DNA from: CAZPWQ01 sp964590495
Lineage (GTDB): Bacteria; Bacteroidota; Rhodothermia; Balneolales; Balneolaceae
Direction of reading: 5' to 3'
Length of the DNA stretch: 34,395 nucleotides
NCBI GenBank assembly: GCA_964590495.1
Contig: CAZPWQ010000023.1
Location: forward strand, 1 to 34,395
Shown: in pieces, positions 15,995 through 24,249 of the stretch
Numbering within the stretch: the stretch's first letter is position 1
Layout of the letters: each line of letters opens with the position of its first letter
Made by a program: the position numbers and the translations under genes
Notes under the pieces: model-generated
What the model was told of the DNA's origin: nothing
Databases searched by the model: none
Seen by the model: the letters and a program-made list of their open reading frames with translations, nothing else

Positions 15995-16762
15995 CTAAAG
16001 TTCTATGTCTTCAACATTTTTCAGGAGCGTGTAGGCGGTCATATCGTATTGAATGGGGGTTAATGAGGCATATCCTTTTTCAAGTACATTGACGTCTATG
16101 TCATCGCCTTCATCCAAAAGCTGAAGCGTACCCGTTAGCCAGTAATAAGAACGGTCATTGGGATCTACGCGTCCCTCATATTCTTCTACATACCGGCTGT
16201 TTGCCTGTCGCGCCCATTTTATTCCTTTCAGCGGGCCGGCAGGCACATTAAGATTCAGCGTAATACCTCTTGGCAATCCTTCACTTAAGGCATATCCAAT
16301 AACTTTGCGTACGGCATCCTTTGCTCCGCTGAGGTCGGCGTCTTCATCATAGTCGGTACAGCTGACTGCTATGGAGGGATAACCCAGAATTGTTCCTTCT
16401 GTCGCGGCACTAACCGTCCCTGAATATAAAATATTGATTCCCGCATTACTTCCGTGGTTGATACCGCTTACAACAAGATCCGGTTTACGTTTCATCAGCT
16501 GATCATGAGCAAGCTTAATGCTGTCGGCAGGCGTGCCCGTTACAGCCTGTCCTGTAAAACGGCCGTCAAGCTGAAAGGACCGTGAACGCAGTGGAGTACT
16601 CACGGTAATAGCATGCCCCACCGCACTCTGCTGCCGGTCGGGAGCGATAATTTCTACATCACCGAATTCATCGGCTACTTCTGCCAATGCCCGTATACCG
16701 GGTGAAAAAATTCCATCATCGTTGCAAACCAGTATTACAGGTTTTTCATTTTTATTACTCAT
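15995..16762 (-). CDS. surE: 5'/3'-nucleotidase SurE
   Basis: Metal-dependent nucleotidase removing phosphate from nucleoside 5'- or 3'-monophosphates. The N-terminal 'ILVCNDDGIFSPGIRAL' holds the metal-binding Asp15-Asp16 pair, and 'VSGINHGSNAG' and 'SGTVSAATEG' supply the remaining active-site residues. The chosen ATG at 16762 gives 255 residues, near the family norm, and begins one base after the panB stop codon. A GTG at 16786 would add eight residues, overlap panB, and has GGGAG upstream, so it remains possible. This is the last gene of the seven-gene minus-strand run. Confidence 0.93.
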   Translation of the reverse strand: MSNKNEKPVILVCNDDGIFSPGIRALAEVADEFGDVEIIAPDRQQSAVGHAITVSTPLRSRSFQLDGRFTGQAVTGTPADSIKLAHDQLMKRKPDLVVSGINHGSNAGINILYSGTVSAATEGTILGYPSIAVSCTDYDEDADLSGAKDAVRKVIGYALSEGLPRGITLNLNVPAGPLKGIKWARQANSRYVEEYEGRVDPNDRSYYWLTGTLQLLDEGDDIDVNVLEKGYASLTPIQYDMTAYTLLKNVEDIEL

Positions 16763-16763
16763 G

Positions 16764-17591
16764 CTAATCGTACTGTTCTTTTTCACTCGGGAATTCTCCC
16801 GATTTAATATCTTTGATATAGTGTCGGACCGATTCCGTCATGGATGTATGCAAATCAGCATACCTGCGCAGGAACCGCGGTTTAAAATCCTTGTTTAGCC
16901 CCAGCATATCGTGAGTCACCAGAACCTGTCCGTCGCATTGTTTCCCGGCACCGATACCGATCGTGGGAATGGATAGCAGAGCTGTTACTTCTTTAGCGAG
17001 ACCGGCCGGAATTTTTTCAAGCACCAGGGAAAAACATCCTGCTTCTTCCAACCTTTTAGCATCTTCTAATAACTGATCGGCCTCTCTTTCTTCTGTTGCA
17101 CGGACCTTGTAAGTTCCAAACTGGTAAATGCTTTGAGGCGTCAGCCCCAGGTGTCCCATAACAGGGATACCGGCTTCAACGATCTTCCTTATTGTTTTAA
17201 CTACCGGTTTACCGCCCTCCAGTTTAACACCGTGTACACCGGCCTCCTTCATCATACGTCCGGCGTTTGTCAGAGCCTCTTTTGAAGTAACCTGATAACT
17301 CATAAACGGCAGATCTGCAATAACCAATGCCCGGTCGACCCCGCGTACTACACATGATGCATGGTAAATCATATGATCCAGGGTCATAGGTACGGTAGTT
17401 TCATAACCGGCCATCACGTTACTGGCGGAATCGCCGACAAGAATGACATCGATACCTGCCTGATCGATAATACGAGCCATCGTAAAATCGTAGGCGGTAA
17501 GCATGCTTATCTTCTCACTGTTGATTTTCATATCAACAACGGTCTGCGTTGTTACCTTAGCAGGACGATCTGAATTTTGTTGAGTACTCAT
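16764..17591 (-). CDS. panB: 3-methyl-2-oxobutanoate hydroxymethyltransferase
   Basis: Makes ketopantoate from 2-oxoisovalerate and 5,10-methylene-tetrahydrofolate, the first committed step to pantothenate. The 275-residue protein shows 'LTAYDFTMARIID', the metal and substrate loop 'LVGDSASNVMAGYETTVPMT', 'ADLPFMSYQ', 'VKLEGG' and 'IPTIGIGAGKQCDGQVLV' with the catalytic Glu-to-C-terminus region in order, as in all PanB enzymes. The ATG overlaps the fabZ stop codon by one base (TAATG), which implies coupled translation. With coaBC at 10321-11520 it links pantothenate to coenzyme A synthesis, though in a separate operon. Confidence 0.97.
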   Translation of the reverse strand: MSTQQNSDRPAKVTTQTVVDMKINSEKISMLTAYDFTMARIIDQAGIDVILVGDSASNVMAGYETTVPMTLDHMIYHASCVVRGVDRALVIADLPFMSYQVTSKEALTNAGRMMKEAGVHGVKLEGGKPVVKTIRKIVEAGIPVMGHLGLTPQSIYQFGTYKVRATEEREADQLLEDAKRLEEAGCFSLVLEKIPAGLAKEVTALLSIPTIGIGAGKQCDGQVLVTHDMLGLNKDFKPRFLRRYADLHTSMTESVRHYIKDIKSGEFPSEKEQYD

Positions 17592-18034
17592 TATTCTTCG
17601 TTAGAAACTATTGCAGCAGAAGCTTCCAGTTCACAGACCACGTTGTCATCGACTTTAGCCGTACCTTCCATAGTCACAAAATTCCTCCGCTGATTTACCA
17701 ACTTAACCTCCATTTTCAGCTGATCACCGGGTACCACGGATTTGCGAAATTTGGCATTTTTTATTCCGGTAAAAACAATCAGCTTTTTTTCGGGATCATC
17801 AATATGTTTTCTCATTAACATAATACAGGCACTTTGTGCCATCGCTTCAACCTGAAGTACACCCGGCATCAACGGAGTGCCTGGAAAGTGGCCATTGAAA
17901 AATTCTTCATTCACGCTGACGTTTTTAAGAGACAGAATACGATCTTCTTCCAGTTCCAATACCCGGTCGACCAGCAGAAAGGGATAGCGGTGGGGAATCA
18001 GTTTTTTAATTTCTTCAATATCTAACGACGCCAT
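17591..18034 (-). CDS. fabZ: 3-hydroxyacyl-ACP dehydratase FabZ
   Basis: Dehydrates 3-hydroxyacyl-ACP in fatty-acid elongation. The 147-residue hot-dog-fold protein has 'PHRYPFLLVDRV' (14-25), catalytic His49 in 'FFNGHFPG' and Glu63 in 'GVLQVEAMAQ', both in the expected frame of the family. It is a free-standing FabZ rather than the LpxC-FabZ fusion common in Bacteroidota proper, which is one reason to suspect a neighbouring phylum. It starts 45 bp after menG and overlaps panB by one base. Confidence 0.96.
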   Translation of the reverse strand: MASLDIEEIKKLIPHRYPFLLVDRVLELEEDRILSLKNVSVNEEFFNGHFPGTPLMPGVLQVEAMAQSACIMLMRKHIDDPEKKLIVFTGIKNAKFRKSVVPGDQLKMEVKLVNQRRNFVTMEGTAKVDDNVVCELEASAAIVSNEE

Positions 18035-18079
18035 ATGGTGGTTTTATTCTTGTTCAAAATAAGGTTCAATATAGGAGTT

Positions 18080-18769
18080 TTATTTGACGGTACCCACATA
18101 AACATAGGCGATACCGCCTGTTAACCTGTCAAACATCTGAGAGTTGAAAGAGCCGCTTTTCTTCATCAAGCCGATAAATTTTTCGCCGGCCGGAAATTCA
18201 GCGCTTGTTTTGGGCAGGTAGGTATAAGCTTCACGATTACCGCTTATCCAGCCACCCAGCGTCGGCATTATGTACTGACTGTATAATTCATAAGGAAATT
18301 TTAAAACTCCTTTCGGCTGACCGAATTCGAGAATTGTAACGGTTCCGCCCGGTTTTACCACCCGTGCCATTTCTTTCAGCGCTTGCACCGGGTCATCTAC
18401 ATTGCGAATTCCAAATGCTATGCTGGCGATATCAAAACGATCATTCTCATAAGGCAAATCCATGGCATCGGCCAGCTCAAAATCTATTGAGAGGTTATGA
18501 CGCTTTGCCTTTTCCGGTGCCAGATCAATCATTTCCTGACAGAAGTCGGTACCCAGCACGTAACCTGTTTCTCCGACTTTCTCCTTGAAAGCAATAGCAA
18601 GATCACCTGTGCCAGAAGCACAATCCAATACATGATCACCTTCAGCTGCTCCGCTCAACTGAACAGTTCGCGATCGCCAGGCGTGGTGTACACCGAAAGA
18701 TAGTATTGAATTCACCCGGTCATAATCGTCTGCTATATCAGCAAACATTTTTCGAACTTTTTCACTCAT
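18080..18769 (-). CDS. menG: Demethylmenaquinone methyltransferase (UbiE/MenG)
   Basis: A 229-residue SAM-dependent methyltransferase that performs the last step of menaquinone synthesis. 'FADIADDYDRVNSILSFG' and 'WRSRTVQL' at the N-terminus, SAM motif I 'VLDCASGTGDLAIAF' (48-62), 'DAMDLPYENDRFDIASIAFG' around 106-125 and 'GIRNVDDP' are diagnostic of UbiE/MenG. No ubiquinone genes are seen; menaquinone is assumed from the likely phylum. It is the fourth gene in the comF-to-surE run, 41 bp after the phosphatase gene. Confidence 0.95.
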   Translation of the reverse strand: MSEKVRKMFADIADDYDRVNSILSFGVHHAWRSRTVQLSGAAEGDHVLDCASGTGDLAIAFKEKVGETGYVLGTDFCQEMIDLAPEKAKRHNLSIDFELADAMDLPYENDRFDIASIAFGIRNVDDPVQALKEMARVVKPGGTVTILEFGQPKGVLKFPYELYSQYIMPTLGGWISGNREAYTYLPKTSAEFPAGEKFIGLMKKSGSFNSQMFDRLTGGIAYVYVGTVK

Positions 18770-18810
18770 AAAAGGAAATTATATCTGTAAGCATGCAATT
18801 GTGTTGAAAA

Positions 18811-19434
18811 TCACTTTAACTCAATAAGGTGATCTGTGAAATTTACCCTGACAGGATTGAATATAGTGCCATTCCACTCCAGGTGATACAAAGCCCCGTT
18901 AGCATGTTCGATCCTGTGCATTGAATGAAGACCATATTCGAGCCATTCCGATAAAAGAATCCGGATTAACCTGCCATGCAATACGAACATCAAATTGGCC
19001 GGGGCATATTCTTTTAAAACCCATTCCATACGTTGTGATACGCGTTCATAAACGGAAAAAGGACTTTCCCCGTTTTCCAGGGCGAACTTTACATTTCCCT
19101 GTCTCCAGTTATCACGAAGCTGATTCAGTTCCGGTTTAATATCGGCTACAGGTTGACCTTCGAGAACCCCGAAATTCATTTCATCCAACTCCGGATAGGA
19201 ATAAAAATCAAGACCCCAGATTTCCGCTATGATTTCAGCCGTTTCCCGGGAACGTTTAAGGCTGCTGCTGAATATGTAATCAATTTTTATGTGCTGCAGG
19301 TAATCTGCCAGGGCGGTTGCCTGTCTCCGTCCTGTTTCATTCAGCGAGGCGTCGATACCCCTGCCCTGCATTTGATTTTTTCTGTTGTATTCTGTTTCTC
19401 CGTGACGAGCTATAAAAATATTCGTAATACTCAA
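18811..19434 (-). CDS. Histidine phosphatase family protein
   Basis: A 207-residue protein of the phosphoglycerate-mutase-like histidine phosphatase superfamily. The phosphorylated His11 lies in 'IARHGETEYN' (8-17); 'SSSLKRSRETAEII' gives the conserved Arg, and 'FVLHGRLIRILL' the second catalytic His, where Arg replaces the commoner Gly after 'HG'. The substrate is not predictable; alpha-ribazole phosphatase and broad phosphatases share this form. The start is TTG at 19434, two bases after the stop of the upstream membrane-protein gene, so the two are probably translated together. Confidence 0.88.
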   Translation of the reverse strand: MSITNIFIARHGETEYNRKNQMQGRGIDASLNETGRRQATALADYLQHIKIDYIFSSSLKRSRETAEIIAEIWGLDFYSYPELDEMNFGVLEGQPVADIKPELNQLRDNWRQGNVKFALENGESPFSVYERVSQRMEWVLKEYAPANLMFVLHGRLIRILLSEWLEYGLHSMHRIEHANGALYHLEWNGTIFNPVRVNFTDHLIELK

Positions 19435-19436
19435 AT

Positions 19437-20069
19437 TCAGTTCTTCCCTCCTTTTCGGCTTAAAGCCAGTTCTTTAATTCTTTCTTCCATCGTTTGCACC
19501 TGTTCTGGTGCTACATTTTCATACATGGCATACTTTATAAGCAACATTTTAAAAACCCGGTCATTAAGAGGTATTTCTTCACTTGAAGCGTTATAAAACC
19601 GATCCCATAAACGCTTCAACAAACCCAGCTTCATCAGAAAAAAGAAAATAAAACCCAGTGTCGTAGCCAGATATTGGCCCTGCAGACCTAAAATACTCAA
19701 AGCTATCAGCGCGATAATCAGCAGGTAACCGTCAGAATTCAGAAACTTTAAAAACTTCCCGACAAAGATAGTTACAAATCCACTTTTGTACCGGTACCAG
19801 AGCCAGTGGAATGCCAGTGCAACAGCAGCCGCTATTAGCGGATGTATTAAAAACAAGAGAGTGAATAAAATCGTCAATGACAAACTGTCGGCGCTTCTCA
19901 CCCACGCCAGGGCTTCTTCCACCAGCTTATCAAAGGGTCGCTTTTCAAGAAGCCCCGGAACAAATTCCCTCACCTGGTCAGAAGTGGTATGGAACCAATC
20001 TCCCGTGCGGGTCATAATCCCAAGTTTTGTTTCAACAAATAATTCGTTCGAAAATTGATTTCTTAGCAT
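19437..20069 (-). CDS. Uncharacterised integral membrane protein
   Basis: I do not recognise this 210-residue protein. It has a soluble N-terminus of about 60 residues, a hydrophobic block at about 62-90 ('LTILFTLLFLIHPLIAAAVA'), a charged loop, another hydrophobic block at about 112-150 that could form two membrane helices, and a charged C-terminal tail with a possible amphipathic helix. No motif suggests an enzyme. It sits between the comF-like and phosphatase genes with 52-bp and 2-bp spacings, so it is a regular member of this operon. Confidence 0.75.
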   Translation of the reverse strand: MLRNQFSNELFVETKLGIMTRTGDWFHTTSDQVREFVPGLLEKRPFDKLVEEALAWVRSADSLSLTILFTLLFLIHPLIAAAVALAFHWLWYRYKSGFVTIFVGKFLKFLNSDGYLLIIALIALSILGLQGQYLATTLGFIFFFLMKLGLLKRLWDRFYNASSEEIPLNDRVFKMLLIKYAMYENVAPEQVQTMEERIKELALSRKGGKN

Positions 20070-20121
20070 AAATGGTAAAATATCTTTCTTTTTGATAAAA
20101 ATGAACTACGGATATACCAAT

Positions 20122-20835
20122 TCAGGCTTGCGCTATTGTTAATATGCCTGTTTTATCACACCCTTCCGACTTGAGTGTTCGAGCCAGTTCAAAAGTTGTT
20201 GCGCCAGTCGTAAATACATCATCTATAATAATGACTGTCTTACCGGCAATAACCTTTCTGTTTTTTACCTGGAAAGCCCCTTCCAAATTTTTCAGTCTCT
20301 TCTGCAGGGTAAATCCGGTTTGTGTGCGTGTATTTTTTGACCGGACGACCGCCTTTACAGATAATACAGGTACATTCGGCCAAACCTGCCGGATTCCCTG
20401 TGCAATCTTAAAAGCCTGATTAAAACCTCTGCTCCGGAATTTCAGATAGTGTAACGGTACGGGCAGAAAAACAGTATTATCCTGAGTTAATACCTTATTT
20501 ATTGCCGGATGTCTCCGAATACGCAGGCCGAGTTTACGTCCCAGGTCTGTTCCAACCGTAGTAAGCCGTTCATATTTCAACTGGTGCAACAGATGTTGTA
20601 AATCACCACCTTTATCAAATAACCACAAGGCATGTTGAAAAAGTACACCTTCGGGGAGAAGAGTGTCGCCTGTTGTTAAATTATTTTCAGGATTTGCATC
20701 TTCAAAACGTTTATCCAGACAAAACGAGCAAATCTGCCGCTGTTTGTCGGTCGTTTCCAATCCACAGCACACACATATTTCCGGGAAGATAATCTGAGTA
20801 AACCCGCGTTTAATTGTAGAATAGATACCTTGCAT
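20122..20835 (-). CDS. ComF family phosphoribosyltransferase-like protein
   Basis: A ComF-type protein, about 237 residues. It begins with a four-cysteine zinc site 'CVCCGLE' and 'ICSFCLDKRF', passes through 'FDKGGDLQHLLHQLKYE' and 'PVPLHYLKFRSRGFNQA', and ends with the phosphoribosyltransferase motif 'VIIIDDVFTTGATTFELART'. In naturally competent bacteria ComF supports DNA uptake and recombination; competence is not otherwise evident here. ATG at 20835 is preferred because AGG precedes it at suitable spacing and the extra ten residues from an ATG at 20865 look unlike the family. It is the first gene of the run ending with surE. Confidence 0.92.
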   Translation of the reverse strand: MQGIYSTIKRGFTQIIFPEICVCCGLETTDKQRQICSFCLDKRFEDANPENNLTTGDTLLPEGVLFQHALWLFDKGGDLQHLLHQLKYERLTTVGTDLGRKLGLRIRRHPAINKVLTQDNTVFLPVPLHYLKFRSRGFNQAFKIAQGIRQVWPNVPVLSVKAVVRSKNTRTQTGFTLQKRLKNLEGAFQVKNRKVIAGKTVIIIDDVFTTGATTFELARTLKSEGCDKTGILTIAQA

Positions 20836-20924
20836 ATTCGTTACCTGAAATTCAATAAAGAACATTTATATTAGTATGACTCTTGCCGGTACAATTCCTT
20901 ACAATAAAAGAATAAATCAAAAAA

Positions 20925-20956
20925 TTTTTGGCAACCGCGATATTTGTTTAGATTTG
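20925..20956 (+). promoter_or_regulatory. Promoter of the rodZ-like/ligA operon
   Basis: TTTTTG (20925-20930), an 18-bp spacer and TAGATTTG (20949-20956) match the TTG-N~19-TAnnTTTG form recognised by the Bacteroidota primary sigma factor. It is the best promoter in the window. Transcription would begin near 20963, about 40 bases before the ATG at 21003. No equally good element is seen for the divergent comF-like gene. Confidence 0.65.
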
Positions 20957-21002
20957 ACATGATTCGATCAAAATTATCGTTTATCTCAAAACCAATTGTC
21001 AT

Positions 21003-22094
21003 ATGGCTTCACTTGGAAATGATCTGGCCTTAATTCGCAAAGAGCTGAATTTGACGCTTGAGGATATTCAGGATGCGACAAAAATCCCACCCCATATTCT
21101 CGAATCTATTGAAAACAATTCCATATTCAGAGATTTCGAAGAAAACACCACCTATATTCGCAGCTATGTGCGAAGTTATGCAAGAGCGCTCAAAATAGAA
21201 GATTCGCTGATCATTAAAGCGCTGGACCAGCAGGAAGAAGATAGTTATACCGGTCTCCTTGGAACTAAAGCCGATCAAAGAAAAACCTTTGAATATGACG
21301 AAGGCGATGAAGAAGTACCGGAAGACGATGTCGAATCAAAAGTTGAAAGTACAGCAGATCGGCCAGCCGGCCAGCCGGAACCTCCGGAAGAACCGGCAGA
21401 ATCGGTACAGGAACCTCCTACTGTACGATCCGTTGACTGGGCTGACATGGGTCAAAAGTTTCATCCTCTGAAAAAACATTCCCGCTATTGGGTGGGGATT
21501 CTTTTAATCCTCTTTGTTTTACTGGCTTCACTCTTCGCCTATTATTATCTCCAAAATGTCGATTCCGAACAGGTAAATGATGAAACGTTCAATAACGAAT
21601 CGCCTGAAGAACAAAGTGTGGTACCTGATTCATTGCAGCTTGATGTTCGTTCCGGCGATGAGAATAATGATGAAGAAATATCTAATCAACCCGATGATGA
21701 AAATCAGCAACCGGTACAAACAGCGCTTGCTGCACTACCGGATACTCTCAGGCTGACAGTTTATGCAGCCTATGATAAGCTTGAGCCGGTTCGGGTATAC
21801 ACAGATATAATGGATAATATCAATCCCTACTGGATTGAGCAGGGAAATGCCTATGAATTTGAATTTGTGAATACTATCCGAATAAGAGGCCAATTCAGCC
21901 GTATGGTCCTGCTCTTCAATGGCCATCCAATTCAGAACATCCGCGAGCAGTTTTATAATACAGATACCAGACTTGTGGAGATTGACCGATCTTTTTTTGC
22001 GAATGATCCGCAATGGTTAGAACCCCCGCCCGATTCACTGGAAATAGACGCTCCGGCTCCAAATATTATACAGAATCATCCAACTTTTAATTGA
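21003..22094 (+). CDS. RodZ-like transmembrane HTH protein
   Basis: A 363-residue bitopic inner-membrane protein. Residues about 5-70 form a Xre-like helix-turn-helix of the RodZ type ('LTLEDIQDATKIPPHILESI', then 'YIRSYVRSYARAL'), followed by an acidic, Pro/Glu-rich cytoplasmic linker. A single membrane helix 'WVGILLILFVLLASLFAYYY' lies at about 162-181, then a disordered acidic stretch, and a periplasmic domain (about 245-345) like the DUF4115 domain of RodZ. RodZ tethers MreB to the wall-elongation machinery; that role is inferred. It starts the run with ligA, 17 bp downstream. Confidence 0.85.
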   Translation: MASLGNDLALIRKELNLTLEDIQDATKIPPHILESIENNSIFRDFEENTTYIRSYVRSYARALKIEDSLIIKALDQQEEDSYTGLLGTKADQRKTFEYDEGDEEVPEDDVESKVESTADRPAGQPEPPEEPAESVQEPPTVRSVDWADMGQKFHPLKKHSRYWVGILLILFVLLASLFAYYYLQNVDSEQVNDETFNNESPEEQSVVPDSLQLDVRSGDENNDEEISNQPDDENQQPVQTALAALPDTLRLTVYAAYDKLEPVRVYTDIMDNINPYWIEQGNAYEFEFVNTIRIRGQFSRMVLLFNGHPIQNIREQFYNTDTRLVEIDRSFFANDPQWLEPPPDSLEIDAPAPNIIQNHPTFN

Positions 22095-22111
22095 TCCGAA
22101 GTATAATTTCA

Positions 22112-24127
22112 ATGAAAACAGATGAGGCCAGGCAACGGGTAAATGAGTTGCGCGATCTGCTTTTAAAAGCTAATAAAGCGTACTATCAGGATGCTCAACC
22201 ATTCATATCCGATAAAGAATATGATACGTATCTTGAAGAGCTGAAACAGCTGGAAGAGAAATTCGGCCTTCAAGATCCACATTCACCTACACAACGCGTT
22301 GGTGGCGAACCCAGCAGTGAGTTTGAAACGGTAGAACATCCCACACCACTCCTAAGCCTTGATAACACCTATAATGAAGATGAACTGAATGATTTCGACC
22401 GGCGTGTGCGCGAGCTCCTGGGGCACAATAATTTTACTTATTTAGTTGAGCTTAAATTTGACGGCGCCTCGATCCGGCTACGGTATGAAGACGGAAAACT
22501 CGCTCTTGGAGCCACACGGGGCGACGGAAATCGGGGCGACGACATCACCCGCAATATTAAAACAATTACTGATATCCCGCTTACGCTGCGTGGAGATTAT
22601 CCGCAGGTAGTAGAGGTGCGCGGTGAGGCTTATATGGAACGTGAAGCTTTTGTACGCCTGAATGAACATCGCGAAGAGCAGGGACTGCCGGCTTTTGCAA
22701 ATCCAAGGAATTCGACAGCCGGTTCTCTCAAAATGCAGGATCCGCGCGAAGTTTCCCGCAGACCCATCCGATTTTTCAGCTTTGACTTGTTATTGGATGG
22801 TGACAGTGATCACCTAACTCAGTTCCAAAAAATGAAAATGCTGGAATCATACGGCCTCCCGGTCTGTGAATACTATGAGCAATGCCAGACTATTACGGAA
22901 GTGCATCGTAAAATTGCCGAATGGAAAGATTTTCGTCAGGATCTGCCTTACGAAACAGACGGAGTAGTGATAAAAGTCAATGAGGATCGTTTTCGGGATA
23001 AACTTGGTTCTACATCTAAAGCCCCACGCTGGGCCATCGCCTATAAATTTGAAGCTGAACAGGCAACTACAACTATTGAAGAGATCACCCTGCAGGTGGG
23101 AAGACTTGGTAAAATAACACCTGTGGCTGAATTAAAAGCAGTACAACTTGCGGGTACAACTGTTAAACGCGCCTCGCTGCATAATGAAGATGAAATTCAT
23201 CGCAAAGATATCCGAATCGGCGACCAGGTTGTAATAGAAAAAGCCGGTGAGATAATCCCCCAGGTGCTAAGCGTGGTTAATCCCGACCGGGAGGATCGCG
23301 GACCCTGTTTTAACATGCCCAAAGAATGCCCGGCGTGTGGAGAAAAGCTGGTTAAACTTGAAGATGAAGTGGCATGGCGGTGTATAAATCCTGAATGTCC
23401 GCCACAGATCAGGCATCGAATCGAACATTTTGCCTCACGTGATGCCATGGACATTGAGGGGCTCGGAGAGGCCGTAGTAGACCAGTTGGTAACGCAGGGG
23501 TTAATACATACCTATGCCGACTTGTATGAACTTGACCGGGTACAACTGGTACCACTAGAACGTATGGCTGAAAAAAGTGCCCAGAACCTGCTTAATGCAA
23601 TAGAGAAGAGTAAAGATCAGCCGCTTGACCGGGTACTGTATGCACTTGGAATTCGTTTTGTTGGAAAAACAGTAGCCCGTGATCTAGCCGAGGCTTTTGG
23701 AACCATGGATGCTCTGATGAACGCAACGGAAGAACAAATGACTATTATAGATTCTATCGGTCCCAGAATTGCAGAATCTGTGGCAGCCTTTTTCAGTAAA
23801 GAAAAGAATAAATTAATTATAAAAGATCTTCGTAATCATGGTCTGAATTTTAAAACAGCCGGGAGAGAAAATATTTCCAAAAGGTTTCAAGGCAAAAAAT
23901 TCGTTTTAACGGGCAGCCTACCTTCTCTGACGCGAAAGGAAGCAACCGAGCTTATTGAAAAACACGGTGGAACAACAACCTCAGCAGTAAGCAGCAATAC
24001 TGATTTTCTCTTAGCAGGCGAGTCACCCGGCAGTAAGTACGATAAAGCTCAAAAGTTAGATATACCCATTATTGACGAGAAAGAATTCTTCGCTATAATT
24101 GACAAAAACCCTGAAACTATTCATTAA
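22112..24127 (+). CDS. ligA: NAD-dependent DNA ligase
   Basis: Seals nicks in DNA during replication and repair, using NAD+. The 671-residue protein has the full domain set: domain Ia with 'YYQDAQPFISDKEYD' (24-38), the adenylation Lys115 in 'VELKFDGASI', 'ATRGDGNRGDDITRNIK', an OB-fold, a Cys4 zinc finger ('CPACG' and 'CINPECP', about 410-435), helix-hairpin-helix repeats and a C-terminal BRCT domain beginning 'KKFVLTGSLPSLTRKEA'. The ATG at 22112 places the adenylated Lys at 115 as in E. coli LigA, and is preferred over a TTG at 22091 that would overlap the rodZ-like gene. Confidence 0.97.
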   Translation: MKTDEARQRVNELRDLLLKANKAYYQDAQPFISDKEYDTYLEELKQLEEKFGLQDPHSPTQRVGGEPSSEFETVEHPTPLLSLDNTYNEDELNDFDRRVRELLGHNNFTYLVELKFDGASIRLRYEDGKLALGATRGDGNRGDDITRNIKTITDIPLTLRGDYPQVVEVRGEAYMEREAFVRLNEHREEQGLPAFANPRNSTAGSLKMQDPREVSRRPIRFFSFDLLLDGDSDHLTQFQKMKMLESYGLPVCEYYEQCQTITEVHRKIAEWKDFRQDLPYETDGVVIKVNEDRFRDKLGSTSKAPRWAIAYKFEAEQATTTIEEITLQVGRLGKITPVAELKAVQLAGTTVKRASLHNEDEIHRKDIRIGDQVVIEKAGEIIPQVLSVVNPDREDRGPCFNMPKECPACGEKLVKLEDEVAWRCINPECPPQIRHRIEHFASRDAMDIEGLGEAVVDQLVTQGLIHTYADLYELDRVQLVPLERMAEKSAQNLLNAIEKSKDQPLDRVLYALGIRFVGKTVARDLAEAFGTMDALMNATEEQMTIIDSIGPRIAESVAAFFSKEKNKLIIKDLRNHGLNFKTAGRENISKRFQGKKFVLTGSLPSLTRKEATELIEKHGGTTTSAVSSNTDFLLAGESPGSKYDKAQKLDIPIIDEKEFFAIIDKNPETIH

Positions 24128-24155
24128 TGGGGTACATATTAAAAATTAATACTCA

Positions 24156-24188
24156 TTTGGTATAATTTTTATATGATATGTAACTTGG
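24156..24188 (+). promoter_or_regulatory. Candidate promoter of the 7TM-HD gene
   Basis: TTTG (24156-24159), a 21-bp spacer and TAACTTGG (24181-24188), seven of eight matches to TAnnTTTG. The spacing is slightly long. It would place the transcript start at about 24195, just before the hairpin at 24200. Confidence 0.35.
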
Positions 24189-24199
24189 TTAACATAAAA

Positions 24200-24233
24200 G
24201 TCTCTTCGGATATAGGTTCGTATCCACAGAGAC
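24200..24233 (+). promoter_or_regulatory. Leader hairpin before the 7TM-HD start codon
   Basis: GTCTCT (24200-24205) pairs with AGAGAC (24228-24233) and, after a 2+2-nt internal loop, GGATA (24208-24212) pairs with TATCC (24221-24225), leaving an 8-nt loop. Eleven of eleven stem positions are Watson-Crick. It ends 16 bases before the ATG. No T-tract follows, so a terminator of ligA is less likely than a leader structure affecting message stability or ribosome access. Confidence 0.5.
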
Positions 24234-24249
24234 AAACAGACAGAAAGTT

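Noticed and set aside
21003..22094. HTH protein as a transcription regulator of ligA
   Set aside because: The HTH is followed by a membrane helix and a periplasmic domain in the RodZ arrangement, which points to a cytoskeletal envelope role rather than DNA regulation.
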